Shown: one piece after another, positions 1 to 11,779 of the stretch | Layout of the letters: each line of letters begins with the position of its first letter | Position numbering within the stretch: position 1 is the first letter of the stretch | Source of the DNA: Daphnia carinata | Lineage: Eukaryota > Arthropoda > Branchiopoda > Diplostraca > Daphniidae | Direction of reading: 5' to 3' | Assembly: GCF_022539665.2 (NCBI RefSeq) | Contig: NC_081333.1 | Location: 5,206,971-5,270,970 of the forward strand | Length of the DNA: 64,000 nt | Program-made: the position numbers and the translations under genes | The notes under the pieces: model-generated | Seen by the model: the letters and a program-made list of their open reading frames with translations, nothing else | Database searches by the model: none | Told to the model about the DNA's origin: nothing

Positions 1-2
1 AT

Positions 3-2016
3 CGTCACAGAGGATACATCTGCGATAAAACAATCACGGTCCTTATCTGTGCAGACGGGGCAAATCCTTATAAACGGAGTAAATATGGCTTTTGGCCATT
101 TATGGGAGTGATTAACGAGGCGCCATATACTGTTCGCCGTTCCAACGTTATCGTGTTTGCTCTTCTTTACGGGAATAAGAAACCTTCCATCGATATTTTT
201 ATCAAGCCGTGTGTTGCCGAACTCATTCGTCTTGGAACAACTGGAATTGTAGTTGGTGGAGTGACATACTACGTAAAGCCTTTAATTGTTAGCGTTGACA
301 CTGTTGCTCGCCCTGTGCTCAGAAATACGACACAATTTAATGGATTATACGCATGTGATTTCTGCCTACACCGTGGTAAGCTAACTCTTTTTAGCTGTTT
401 TTGAGTTACAACTTATTATTAGTGATACATTTCAATATTACCGATGCAAAACAATTACAATGATTCCTAAATATTGATTAAACTACCCAGGTCAAGTAAA
501 TAGGAAAGGAATGGGATATTGTCGCGTATATCCGAATCCTCAAGATCGGTCAATATGCTTCCCTTTGCGGACTACAAAGCAACACGATGATGATTTATTA
601 GAGGTACCTACATTGAAACTAACACAATAGACAATCACATTTCATTCCATTTTCTGCTATGAACTACAGGTACTTATTGGAGAGAGTGATGCTGTTCACG
701 GCATACTTGGTGATACACCATTCTTCAAGATTAAAGGGTTTGATTTTATTGCCGCTTTCGTTCCAGAATATATGCACAGCGTCTGTCTTGGAGTTGTTCG
801 CTACTTTCTGTTGCTGTGGACTCTTTCATCGTATAACAAAGAGCCATGGTATATTGGAAAGCGGATTATCCTAGACGAACTTAATAAGCGACTATTGGAA
901 ATTAAGCCACCCTCTGAAATCACAAGAACCCCTCAGATCTTTGATAATATTCCGTACTGGAAGACTTCAGAGTTCCGATCATTTGTTTTATTTTATTATC
1001 CGATCCTGAAGGGAATTTTGCCTGAGCCATTTTTTTCCCATTTTTCAACATTGGCTTATTCGTTGTTTGGTCTACTGCTGGATGAAATTAAGGTAGAATC
1101 TGTAAGAAAAATCGAGATCGTTTTGCGACATTTCGTGTCAGAGGCTGAAAATCTCTACGGATCGCAACACATTACTTACAATGTGCACCTTCTTACTCAT
1201 CTGGCTAAAAGTTCGATTGATTGGGGTTGCCTTTTGTCAACTTCCGCTTTCATTCCAGAGTGGATCAACGGAGATCTACAGAACCTATTCAATGGCACTC
1301 AAAACGTAATTGAGCAAATGACTGAAACTTATCTTATGCGCATAGCCATTCGAAGAGAAGCTATTGATCTTTTAGCATCCAACAGTATACCATACGAAGT
1401 AACTCGCCTTCTCGATCGCTTACTTTGTTTACCCAAAGCTGTCCTTTCCTCTCGTTCTTTCCAAAGTGACCGAATAATTGACGGATACACTGTTAGGGGA
1501 AAAGTAACCAAAAGACGATTAGTGGCGGAAGAAGTTGTAGCTTTAAAAAATTTCTTACGCACGTCAAATACTATGTCACAGCGGAACAGAATTGAGTTAA
1601 ATGGTCAGGAAGATTACGTATTTTATTCGAAAGTTAAGTTGAAGACGGGAGGCTTTTTCACCACAAGTAGGTATGCTAAGTCCCCAAAGCGATCGAATTT
1701 TTATGCTTTATTGCATAATTGGGAATTTTTCCTAATAGAAAACATATGTGTGGTCGAAAATCTCGCTTTGTTTGTTGGACCACCAATTTTTCTGTTTGGA
1801 CACGAACTCGGAACGGTCCGAAAAGACATATTTTGTCCCCATCGGGTGGGTTCCATAGTGTTAGATAAATTAGCCGGGAAACCACAATGCTGGTGGGTAA
1901 GGGGAAAGAACTTGTTGCAGTTTGTGTCGATAGCGCAAGGAAGAAGTGCGTCGCATTGATTGAAACATATGATACTATAGTGCTTACTGCCATCCCTAAT
2001 CCTTTTGAAACAGACT
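3..2016 (+). CDS. Transposase_21-like (CACTA-type) transposase, 5' end outside window
   Basis: Three exons are visible: 3-375, 491-603 and 670-1959, with GT-AG introns of 115 and 66 bp whose phases match. The frame is open at the window edge, so the start lies to the left. Landmarks are an NPYKRSKYGFWP block, VARPVLRNTTQFNG followed by CxxC (CDFC), the EYMHSVCLGVVR motif, and a HLLTHLAKS...FNGTQ block. I recognise these as the order seen in animal proteins with Transposase_21/DUF4218-like domains, related to CACTA (En/Spm) transposases. The main frame stops at 1957-1959. A second frame from about 1899 to 2016 reads like the expected C-terminus (KCVALIETYD, then a short PNPFETD end), so a frameshift near 1890-1899 is likely. 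It could be a live transposase, a domesticated copy or a recent pseudogene. Family assignment is from memory of motifs. Confidence 0.6.
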
Positions 2017-2155
2017 GATTTTAATTATTTCCGATACATAAATAACTAGTTACTGTAATTTTTTCCTGTCGTTTCCGTGTGTGCATAGCAATAAAAGTTG
2101 AATGACATTCACATCTGCTACCGCTTTTCAAAGATCATATTTACAATACAGGTAA

Positions 2156-4229
2156 GAGCCAAGTATACTTAATTATAGGAGTTGTATCGAAATTTCCAAA
2201 AAAAAACGTTGCAACGATGGATTACTTAAAAAACTTGAAAAATCGATATGTTGTCTGCTAGGAGCATCATTAGGTCACTCATATGAACTCGTGAGAGGTA
2301 AGGTCATTGTTCAATGTATTCTGCTAGTGTAGCTGTTTAGTTAATTCGTTTTTTTTTACAACGACTGCAGGTAAGATGGCAAAAGGACAGTCTAGCGAAA
2401 GTATTCATGCAGGGGCTGTTCTTCACGTGCTCTTCAGATTGCCTTGCAAAACTATGATAAGTACAAGTGACAGCATTCGAGAACTGAAGAAATGCAAGCG
2501 AAGAACAATGACCACTCTGATAAGTAGGTTAACCAGTTGGAGGGACGAAAAGACAGCTGTGTCAGTAGAGTAAGTAATTAATTGTAGAAATGTAATTACA
2601 TGCAGGTATTCTAATTCCCTTTCATGTACTTCCAGGTTGACAGAGAATGAACATCCGAGGACATCAACTCAATTTCACCCAGTTTTTGAATCTGCGACCA
2701 TATTATTTTTTGCTGGTAAGAACTTTTGTATTATTTTTGAGTTTCATTCTAAAATTCTTGTGATTTTTGTCATTTGTAGAATCTGTAGCTGACCTTTTGA
2801 TTCACAAAGCAGAAATTGATGCCGGTCATGTTGCAAGGAAAACAGTACCAGCAGCAAAAGCCACTGACGATAGCAGTGATGAAGAACCACCAGTGTCACC
2901 AATCAAGCGTACTAGAAGGTCGTTACAGGGAACAAGTGATATCGACAGGTCGTTCCAAGGTAAAAGTCCCAGTTCAACTATGCTATTGTGCATCGGTTAA
3001 TGTATGGGTGCTAGTAGGCGTTTGCTAATTGTTTTTCTGTTGCAGATATGTTTGAACAACTATCCAGTTCAGTTTCTGAGGAAGATACCAATGGGCAACG
3101 AGTGCTGTCGCCAACTGAAGGAATTGAAGAAAGAGGTTGCAATTCGCATCGCACTGGAAGCTTTCCGAAGGTTGGTGAAAAACAAGCAAAATAATTCTTT
3201 AATTAATGTGTTACAATATTCTAATTCCATGTTTATGAAACTATAGAACCGTGATGGGCAAAGCCTTGATATTGATGAACTTCTACAGCTCAGAAGACAG
3301 GTGCAAGAATACAAACTAAAGTTCCAGCAAGTAGAAAAGGCTATGCATAAACAGAAGATGGAAGAAGTACGTCTAATAGAAGAAATTAAGAGGATAAATG
3401 ATTTACTTCATATGAATCCTGGTCAACAGCTAGCTGCACTAGTTATTCGTAAGTATTTATTTACTTTATATGTCCTAGGTCTGTGTTGTTATTGTAAATC
3501 TAATAATTCATCTTGTAAATTTAGACATTAATGGATGTCTTGAGGAGTTGAAGACAACTTTAGACGACTCCCGTCAACACAGTCGAGACCTTCAACAGCT
3601 TTTGGAAACACAGAAAAAATCGGATTCGTTGCCTGGTAATTCAGGATCGCGAAAAGTGCAAGATGCTAAGCAGGTATATAACCAATTTGTATAAGCCCTG
3701 ACATTTATTAATGTAAACGTATTCGTTTGGCAGTACCTAGTTCATGGTATGTCGTTGAAGATAAATGAACCTGACTTAAAGTTAGCCGTATCATATGGCA
3801 GTGTCGGAAATGGTGATTCTAACATGAGGCCCATGATCAACAAAATAATGGAGTCGGTGTACACACGAGAATTCATGGCAACCCATTCCTACACAGGGAA
3901 GAAAGCTCCGGCAAATAGACAGAACAGTGAACACCAACCAAAACCAGCTCTGCCAATTGACGACGTCAAAGCAATTCGTTGTAAGAATGTTTATTTTATT
4001 TCAAAATTTATAAATGTCTATAATTCCCTACTTATTTACAGTATTTGTCACTTCGTATTGGGCAAGAAAACACAAAGTGACGTTAAACCCAAAACTAATT
4101 ACAATGGCAATGCAAGACAAACTTGGAACGGAGCATAGGGAGTACAAAAGGCTTGCACGAAGGGTGCAAGATCAAAGAAGCAGCGATGACGCCCTTGAAC
4201 TAGCCAATACGACGGACGATAGTAATTAA
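2156..4229 (+). CDS. Multi-exon coiled-coil protein with BEN-like C-terminal domain
   Basis: Exons with matching phases: 2371-2569, 2636-2715, 2780-2959, 3046-3170, 3247-3448, 3525-3673, 3734-3980 and 4042-4229, plus an upstream exon ending at 2297. Introns are 60-86 bp with GT-AG ends; the donor at 3171 (GTTGGT) is weak. The order is an acidic/serine linker (DDSSDEEPP), a coiled coil (LLQLRRQVQEYKLKFQQVEK onward, exons 3247-3673), then a C-terminal domain (NMRPMINKIMESVYTREF, then LPIDDVKAI and VTSYWARKHKVTLNP). The C-terminal spacing and the VKAI...W...K pattern resemble BEN domains, which bind DNA or chromatin. The start is unresolved: frames cross a run of nine A at about 2200. It is same-strand and 140-400 bp downstream of the CACTA-like gene. 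It could be a host gene or an accessory gene of that transposon. Confidence 0.55.
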
Positions 4230-4668
4230 ATAAAATATTTGTGGCTCCCCAACTAAGAAGTGTTACATCTCTGAGAGGAAAGATTTTATATGGGTAAATG
4301 CCCTCTTTATGTTTTCGTTTCCAGTCAGTTTTAATGGCTTGTTTCGGCCTTGTTTCCCTCACTTACTTTTCTTAGCCGTTACTGTTATCGGGGATTGTAA
4401 ATGTCCAATATGTTTTGCATTTTATTGCCATATCGTTTATCGAAAAGACAATTTTATGTTGTTCGTATTCAGTCAAAACGGCATATGTAAGGCTCTCAGC
4501 CGATTCTGAATTTCATTTTTTTTTAACACAACAGTTATTTGTTGTTTCCCTGGCCGACTACCATGAAAAATGTTCACAAAGAAATTACACAGAATAACAT
4601 TTGAAATTTTCTGTTAATACTAACTATAAATATAATACAACGAGGAGTAAGCAACCTGATAACTACTC
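4230..4668. other. Intergenic stretch, no gene recognised
   Basis: AT-rich sequence between the convergent ends of the BEN-like gene and the MULE-type pseudogene. I see no convincing exon, repeat or RNA gene here. Confidence 0.5.
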
Positions 4669-6592
4669 CTAAATTACGACTGGAAACTTGTTTGTTCTCT
4701 CCACGGTGTGCTGGGATTGTAAATTATCGTTATAGAAATCAGTGATGTAAACTGCTTGGGCACACGATGTTAAAAATCCATGTTGACAGGCCGTTGAATA
4801 TCTCCGTATAGTAACCAGTAAAAAATAATACCGTATAGGTTCAAATATAGGTTTCATTTTCACAACCGGCAACGGGTTGTGTGACCCACAAAAAATCTGC
4901 TGCTTACTCACTAACTGCCGGTTATTTTTTTCCTAAGGGTTATATGCAGTGTAGGATGTCTTTGGCAAATAGAGTTCCTCTTCAACAAGTTTTGCTGCAT
5001 AAGGCGTGAGTATGTCAAACACTCTGCATAGGATGGGATGCGGCTTTTTCGTAGCGAACTTGATGCTACACGTCAACGTTCTTTTATTCCGGTCATCAAG
5101 GCGGAGCAGAAGTATGTCTAGAAGAATTTGTATGAGTTCCGGGAACATAACTTGTTGATGTTGTAAGTTTCTTTTTATTGTAGAATGAAATGTGTCTTTT
5201 TACAGGAAGAATATTGTAATTATGTAGAAAAGGGTAATACCTTCAAGGCGATTCGTAGTATTATTTGCCATACCGAAGACCGAAAGGCGGTAGCACATCG
5301 CCCACACCTCTGGTGTTTTGAACCAGTAAGTGGCAAAATAATCACCGAGTCCGTCGTGTTCTATTGAAGTAATTTCAAAAATTAGCATAAGATATTTAAG
5401 TAACATTTATAATTTTTCTTACCGATATTGCAGAGCTCATACGATTTGTATATTAGGTCCATTCAGAATACAAATACACTGCGGCTCTGAATGATTCGTA
5501 TATCTCCTCCCTTTGGTCCAGCAATAGATGTTCTTTTTCCAGACGTTTATCCACTGCACATAATACGTGGAAATGGCACAAAAGACTGGTTGCGGATGGG
5601 AAGAGCTATTGAACAGATGCCAATTCGCGACAATCCTTGTCGGTAATGAGAACTTCTTTTCAAAATTTCATTATGCTAAAAATTAAAAAATTTAGTTTGT
5701 ATTAGATACGTTTCAGGCGAACAAATTAACCAACAATACACCTCAGTGAAGATCTTCAGGCCAGCTTGGATTGCTTCTGTAGTTTCTTCTTTAAGAAAGA
5801 AATGCGCAATCGGTTGCCCAACACCATACTTGTACATCAAGAGGTTAGTGTAAAGGGGCATCTTCGTTTTGTTTAGCTTGTAGGTCCCATCCAATTGTAG
5901 AACTTCACCGTACTTTTTACACAGGTCCCGTTGTTCCTTTAACTGGATATAAATCATGCCGATGACGTAATCGTCGTTATGCACAACTTTTATCACGTTG
6001 TCAGGACCGTTGGCATACGTGCTCAAAAGAGTAGCACCATTGATCCGCTCGTCTCGGGGTCCTTGAACAATAGTCCTTAAACAATAGAAGTAAGTTAATT
6101 AACTTTGGTAAATAATAAAAAGTGTCTAGCTTTACTACCTATGCACTTCTTCTTTATATTTAATTTAAGATCTTTTTTTAGGACAGGTGAGTTCCAAATT
6201 GAATTTGGAGCTGTTGTCGGATCCGTCCAGGGACGCCACCGGCTTCAAGAGTTTTTTCAGCATATACTAGTGCTTCTGGGGCAATGTTTCTAAATTAGAA
6301 CAATAGAATTAATTTATTTTTGATTCAATGCATTACGTGTTATAAATTTTTATTTACTTTCGCCTTTGATAACTCGAAATGAGTTCTTCGGAAACAGGAT
6401 GTCCGCTGTGCTCCATGGGTGCCCTTTGAACACGATAACGAGAAGAAAAAATGTCGAAAACGACACGAAAACCAAAGGGACACTCACAGGAATACACATT
6501 TTGGTTTGCACGGATACCCACTGACCTATCACTATGTTTACCCGAATAGCAGCACACAATGTTAGCACTTCGTTACACATATTTTGGATCAA
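4669..6592 (-). pseudogene. MULE/ZSWIM-type transposase pseudogene
   Basis: Read on the minus strand, exon-like pieces appear in family order. At about 6540-6350 there is an N-terminal zinc-like piece (CECPFGFRVVFD, then a HSGHP segment). At 6290-6180 there is a helical linker (PEALVYAEKTLEAGGVPGRI). At 6026-5715 comes the start of the DDE core (VLQLDGTYKLNKTKMPLY, then YGVGQPIAHFFLKEETTEA). At 5650-5460 is the second catalytic region (ITDKD, then LCHFHVLCAVDKRL). At 5380-5230 is a region ending MANNTTNRLE, and at 5148-4669 a C-terminal part. An in-frame TAG lies at plus positions 5606-5608, and another in-frame stop lies at about 4930-4932, where the frame otherwise continues. The CxH-type SWIM signature near the end is degenerate (CQHGFLTSC). 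The gene therefore looks dead. Family: MuDR/FAR1-like DDE transposases related to animal ZSWIM proteins. Confidence 0.6.
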
Positions 6593-6619
6593 TTTTATTG
6601 GATCCGTTTTTCTTATTGT

Positions 6620-8169
6620 GGGATTCCACTGTTCGCCGTTCAGCGAAACGTACAGGTGAGAATGAAACTTCCTTTAGTTACCTCATAACTGATTCAACAA
6701 CATCCATACTTTCGAAAACCCGCCCAATATGGATGGAAGACAAAAGTTGAACGGAAGAGATGGAATGCGAAGCCATTTCCGTAGGTAATAAAATGTAAGA
6801 ATGAATTACACAAGCCCAAGCGACACATGTTTATATATGGAGTTTCCTCCTCCCTACGATTTTGTTTCTTTTGTCGGTGTTATTGTTTGAATTAAATTGA
6901 TCCCAGAGGAGTAAGGAAATTTATCGGTAACATCACTTTTTTTAAAACCATAGCGGTGAGCTTATCTCGTCATTACAAACAACATTAACCAAAAAAAAAT
7001 GTATAAAATAAACTGTTAACAAGCTTTCGGGAACTTTTGCACATTCGGGAGTAAACTGTTTATACATTTATTTGATCTCAGAGGAAGAAAACAAAATTCA
7101 TCAGTAACAGATGAATTTCTAAAAGTCTAGAATATTTTAAATATAAATAGACGCATTATTGTGTCATTTATTATTATTTCAAAATATATATATATATATA
7201 TATAACATACCGACATCAGGGGTATGCAATTTCATCAGACATTGCTATAGCCGTGGTCGGCGAATTTGCCATGTCGCCCCTGACGTAGTAGAATCCATGG
7301 TCATTAGCCAAGAACCAATGAGAGAGGAGCCACTATGTCCCCGCATATAGGTTTAACATGGCAACAGCCATTTCGCATCTTACTGCCATGTCAGCCTGAC
7401 ATGACAATAGATTTTTCGAAAACAATCAGAAACTGTCTGCAGACGCCATCTATTGGCAAGTATCGTACCAATGATTGCGTTAGAATTTTTATGGGAAAAT
7501 GTCTAAAAACGGTAAACCATCGAAATTCAAATTTTATTTCTGGTGTTTTACCAATACATGAACCATTTAGTTTCTTAGTATTATTTGTTGCCCTATATTG
7601 GAAAACTGTTTATTTTTTCTTATTGCTGATTATTTTACTGATTATCTGACTCCCTAGCCGTGTTTGAACATTCATCCTTTTGGAGCAGCTAGGCATAGTT
7701 CTTTTCTTTGTTTAATGTCCTTTCAAATTGTTCTACGTCAAATTTTTAATAAAACCTAATTGAACTTAATGTGACTATAGGCACTAAGATGAAATTCGAT
7801 GTTAAATTTTTGGGACGTATTTGTTACGGATGCGTTTACTTCGCCTGATGAGGAAGTGCCTCCCCAGCCTCCTGGCATTACCCCGTAGTGATTGGCTCCT
7901 GTGATAGAAGCGACCTCACCTGGCAAATGAAGCAGGCAGGAAGTATACTGTAATCAATCTGAAAATACACAAGTCCAATTACTCAATTCCGTCTAAACCT
8001 CGTCTTAGCCTCACGTCCCTGTACACGTGCAAAGCACAAGCTTACCAAGGTTGGCGGAGACCCACAAAGCCTCCGCAACAGTATAGGTGTTTTGGGAAAA
8101 ATGCAAGAATACCTCAAGATTTTACACTTACGGGGTTCACATCGGCGGTGCATTTCATGATAAACGCGT
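6620..8169. other. Intergenic stretch with one AT microsatellite
   Basis: About 1.5 kb without a convincing gene. Short open frames at 6559-6750 and 7335-7649 have no recognisable motifs or splice context. The only clear structure is the (AT)n run near 7185. Confidence 0.5.
7185..7204. repeat. (AT)n microsatellite
   Basis: About ten uninterrupted AT/TA dinucleotides in an AT-rich flank. Confidence 0.85.
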
Positions 8170-8589
8170 ATGATCGAAAGAAATCTCATTCTGATCAAAC
8201 TCAAAAATGCGGACCCTGCCGAGAAACAAGACATTCTTAATGTTTTCTCGAATATCCTTCGTGGTATTAAAGCACTTGAGTTGGACGTTAAACACAAATC
8301 AGAAATGATTAACGTGCTCTCCAGTGTTACCCGTGAAGAAAACACACCAGATGTGGGTTTACGTATGAAAACCGACATGATGAAGGTGTTCTCGAAAATA
8401 CTTCATGACCTCAATGGATTGGAAACGGACCTTGATCAGAGATCAAAAATTAATAATATTCTCTCTAGTGTTACTGATAAAGAAAAATCGCCTGAAGCGG
8501 GCCCTGCTGAGAAAACAGATATGTTGCATGTTTTCTCGGATATCCTTTATGACATTAACGCGCTTAAATTGGATGTTGAAGAAAAATAG
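8170..8589 (+). CDS. Unidentified small protein built of about 47-residue repeats
   Basis: The 139-codon ORF starts at ATG 8170, which two consecutive in-frame stops (8158-8163) precede. The translation contains about two and a half copies of a unit with the pattern AEK-x-DIL-x-VFS-x-IL...ALELDV...INVLSSVT. Copies begin near residues 13, 60 and 108. The repeat is visible at nucleotide level too (for example ATGTTTTCTCG-ATATCCTT). Predicted character is helical and acidic, without a signal peptide or membrane segment. I do not recognise the family. Upstream the sequence is open-ended, so it may be a 3' exon of a longer gene, or a non-functional repeat remnant. Confidence 0.4.
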   Translation: MIERNLILIKLKNADPAEKQDILNVFSNILRGIKALELDVKHKSEMINVLSSVTREENTPDVGLRMKTDMMKVFSKILHDLNGLETDLDQRSKINNILSSVTDKEKSPEAGPAEKTDMLHVFSDILYDINALKLDVEEK

Positions 8590-8852
8590 TACATCCATGG
8601 TGTTACGACTTGTAGTCGGTTCGATTCATCAACTCTTTGTATTTTACTTCCGTGCTTGAGACGCGCACACAACTATACAATACGACGCGTTGGGGTCAAC
8701 TGGTCTGCAATCTGGAGAGGGTGCCGTAGGGCAACACAAGAAGGGATAGACGTTTCTGCAACGTCATTACATGCCTTTTTTTTCTTTTTTTCTTTGTAAA
8801 TGCACTTCGGCTTGAGAAACACAGGGTTCGAGGGAACAATCAAATAACAACA

Positions 8853-11721
8853 TTATTTTTGACACTGCTGTGTGATTTCGTCCAGTTGTGGGCTGGATAC
8901 TTCAGTTATGGTTTTTTCCGTCGGCGTGCGCGTCTCGGGATCTCGGGCTGATCGAACAGAAACAGGGACTTCGGCTATCAGTTGTTCGGGGCCAGGGCTT
9001 GTCGCAATGGGCCTTGGCGGCGGTCCGCCAGGTAATACAGGGATTCGGCGGCGAAGGAAACGACGGTTTCCGACGGAAAATGCTACCAGCTGGTGTCTTA
9101 ATGAGGTAGTTCCGATGTTGACCCACCTCCACCACCACACCAGCGGTTTCCCAGCGCTTAGTGATCAGATGTTGGATGAGGACATGATTTCCTACAGCTA
9201 ATGATGGTAAGGGATGGGCTTTTCGATTGTAGTTTTCCGTGCGGAGGTTTGATGCGCGGCGTGATCTCTTTTCCAGCACGTCAGATGCACGTTGCCATTT
9301 TGGGGCGAAAGAACGGCGGTGAGCTGGTAGGCAATCTCGAACTGGACGTTGGAAGATGAGCTGGGCTGGAGATAATGCTCAGAGCGGGGAGCATTTCTGA
9401 AGAGAAGGATGGCTTTGGTGAACTTGTCTTCATCAAAACATCCAACTATCCATGATCCTGCGATTAATTTTTTCATGGGTGAGACGGCAGATGAGCCGTA
9501 CATTCATCACAAATTTTTGCCGCGTTCTCTATGTCTACATCCATTTGCGGCCATTAGACGGATAGTCGGGTGCGTTAACGGAGCCTAGTAGCTCCTTGAT
9601 GCATACGGAGGAGGTCTCTAAGTATATCCTGGCGGATGGCTTTCGGGATGACTATGCGTGATCCGACAACGATCATGCCGTCGGTGTCGTCGATAGCTAG
9701 TCGATCGCGTACGAACCAGTAGGGCCTAAGGGAGGGTGGAAGGTTATATTTGTTGGGCGGAAAACCTCGCATGATGGTTTTGCGTAACTCGGTGTGAGTT
9801 GGGTCTGATGCTGCAATTTTTTTTAACTCGTTCCAGTATTGGGTCCAGGATCGTGGTGTCTGCACCACAGATTGTGTTAATAATGGCAAGGCGAACGGAG
9901 TTTAATGGAATGCCTTTAGCGATTACATCAGATGGTGCGGCTCTGCCGACTGGTGCCCGGCTGAGCGCATCAGAGTCCAGGTTAGTTTTCCCAGGGATCC
10001 ATCTGGTTCGGATGTCGTATCGTTCCATTTTGGGACGGAGACGCAACAGGCGTGGATTATCCAGTTTGTCCAAGCTGTACTCGTTCAGGATGGGGACAGG
10101 TGGTTGGTGGTCGGTCACTAGCTCAAACGTTGGTAGGCCTTCAAGGAACTGCTTGCATTTCTGCATGGCCCAAGCAGTCAAGCTCGATCATTGCGTATCG
10201 GGTTTCCGTGTCTAATAAAAATCGCGCTCTAGCTTGCACCATCTTCCAGCTGCCGTCGGCTCCTCGTTGTTTCAGGACGAATCCAAGGCCCTTGAGACGG
10301 GATGCGTCAACTTGCAGTGCTGTTGGACGTGAGGGATCGTAAAAATGTGGGTTAGGGATGACAGAGAGAGCGGATTTCGCCTCGTTGAAAGCCTGGTCAT
10401 TTCCATTCCCATTGAAAACACTTTTTTAGTAGTGGTGAGAGAGAGGCTAGTTATTTTTTATTCAGTGCCACTTTGTGCTCAGTCGCGCGAGCGAATAATG
10501 AGCGCACCAGTTCTCGGTGCTCTTCGTAAGTGGCGGAAAAAAAATATAAGGATGTCTTCAACGACCCGACGGCTATTCTGGATGTCGTCAAAAACGTCTG
10601 ACACATTGCGGCTGTAGTCATCGCCTACATGGGTCACGCCGAATGGTAACTGTAGGTATTGGTACCGGCCAAATGAGGTGGAAAAGGTCGTGAGTTCGGT
10701 CGACTCCTCGTCCAGTAACACTTGGTGGTAGCCTTTCAACGCGTCCACCACAGTGAAAATTTCATTCCAGTTGGGATTGTACGGAGCGCTTGGAACGGTG
10801 TCACGGTCTCAAATCGCGGGCGGATAATGCACTTGTTTAGATTCACGAAGTCTACACAAAGGCTGATGTTTCCATCCGGCTTCATGACTCGGACAATGGG
10901 ATGAATCCATCTCGTTGGGTAGTTGACTTTCTTGATTATGTTCTGCTGCTCTAATGAGTCCAGTTCATTCTTTAAACGAGTCATTAGCGGCACGGCGACA
11001 GGTCGAGAACCACGGATTGCAGTTGGCTGGACATTGTCTTTTAACTCGAAGTGACATGGGGGGCCACTCATGGGCCGGCAGACGCCGTCTAATATGGTTG
11101 GGAAGACATCCATTAACTTCTGCAGATCCCTTTCGTTGCCTGCCACGGTTGTTGAATTGTTGCTAACCATAGACATGGCTGACGCTACGTTGGAAGAGAG
11201 GAATGTAGAATAAATTTGCTCGACGTTGACCGTTGGTGTAGGCGGTATAGGTGCAATAGGCGGTGAGGAAGGTGTCGCAGTAGGTATGTCATTCCCGAAC
11301 CTTACTTTTTAATTTGCTTTTACTTGACTACCTCGGCCATGCGGGTATCCGGGGGGTAACATCCCCATAGCCATTTGGGTCCGTTTCGAGAGGACCGGTT
11401 GCCTCAGGTCGTGTAGAACGTGTATGGCGGTTGTGACGAGTCGTCTTACTTCATCATCAGCCATCCAGTTGAGGGTGGCCAGGAATTGATGATGACTGTG
11501 CTAACCGCTGTCTCGGGTGCTACAGCGTGTCGCAGTTTCACCTTAGGAAAACGTTTTCGGTATGCGGAGGACGGAATAGTGTCAATTTCGGCTCCGGTGT
11601 CAGGCAAAAAAAGGACGGTTGTGCTGATATTCGGTCCACGACGAGGTGAGATGGTAACTATGACCAACGTGCGGGGCATTTTTCTTTTGGATTCCTTATT
11701 TTTGCCCCGCAGTTCCAGCAA
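8853..11721 (-). pseudogene. Decayed Gypsy retrotransposon pol (element H)
   Basis: On the minus strand the pieces run in pol order. There is a protease remnant (LPDTGAEIDTIPSS, about 11600). RT is split into 11176-10736 (PTRWIHPIVRVMKPDG, CVDFVNLNKC) and 10751-10479 (VDALKGYHQVLLDEES, LPFGVTHVGDDY, then VEDILIF where YVDD/VVDD is expected), with a frameshift near 10740. An RNase H remnant is at 10181-9950 (TDHQPP, DALSRAPVG), and a linker before integrase at 9889-9575. A post-integrase piece (HPLPSLAVGNHVLIQ, RRKPSF) lies at 9230-9030. The catalytic integrase core is essentially missing between 9575 and 9503. Frames shift at least four times. I found no LTR pair. It is unrelated at close range to elements A-D. 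Confidence 0.75.
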
Positions 11722-11779
11722 CCCTCTGAGGTTAGTTGAATGTTGGGGCTCTTCCCACCCGGCTTAAAGTTTGGATTTG

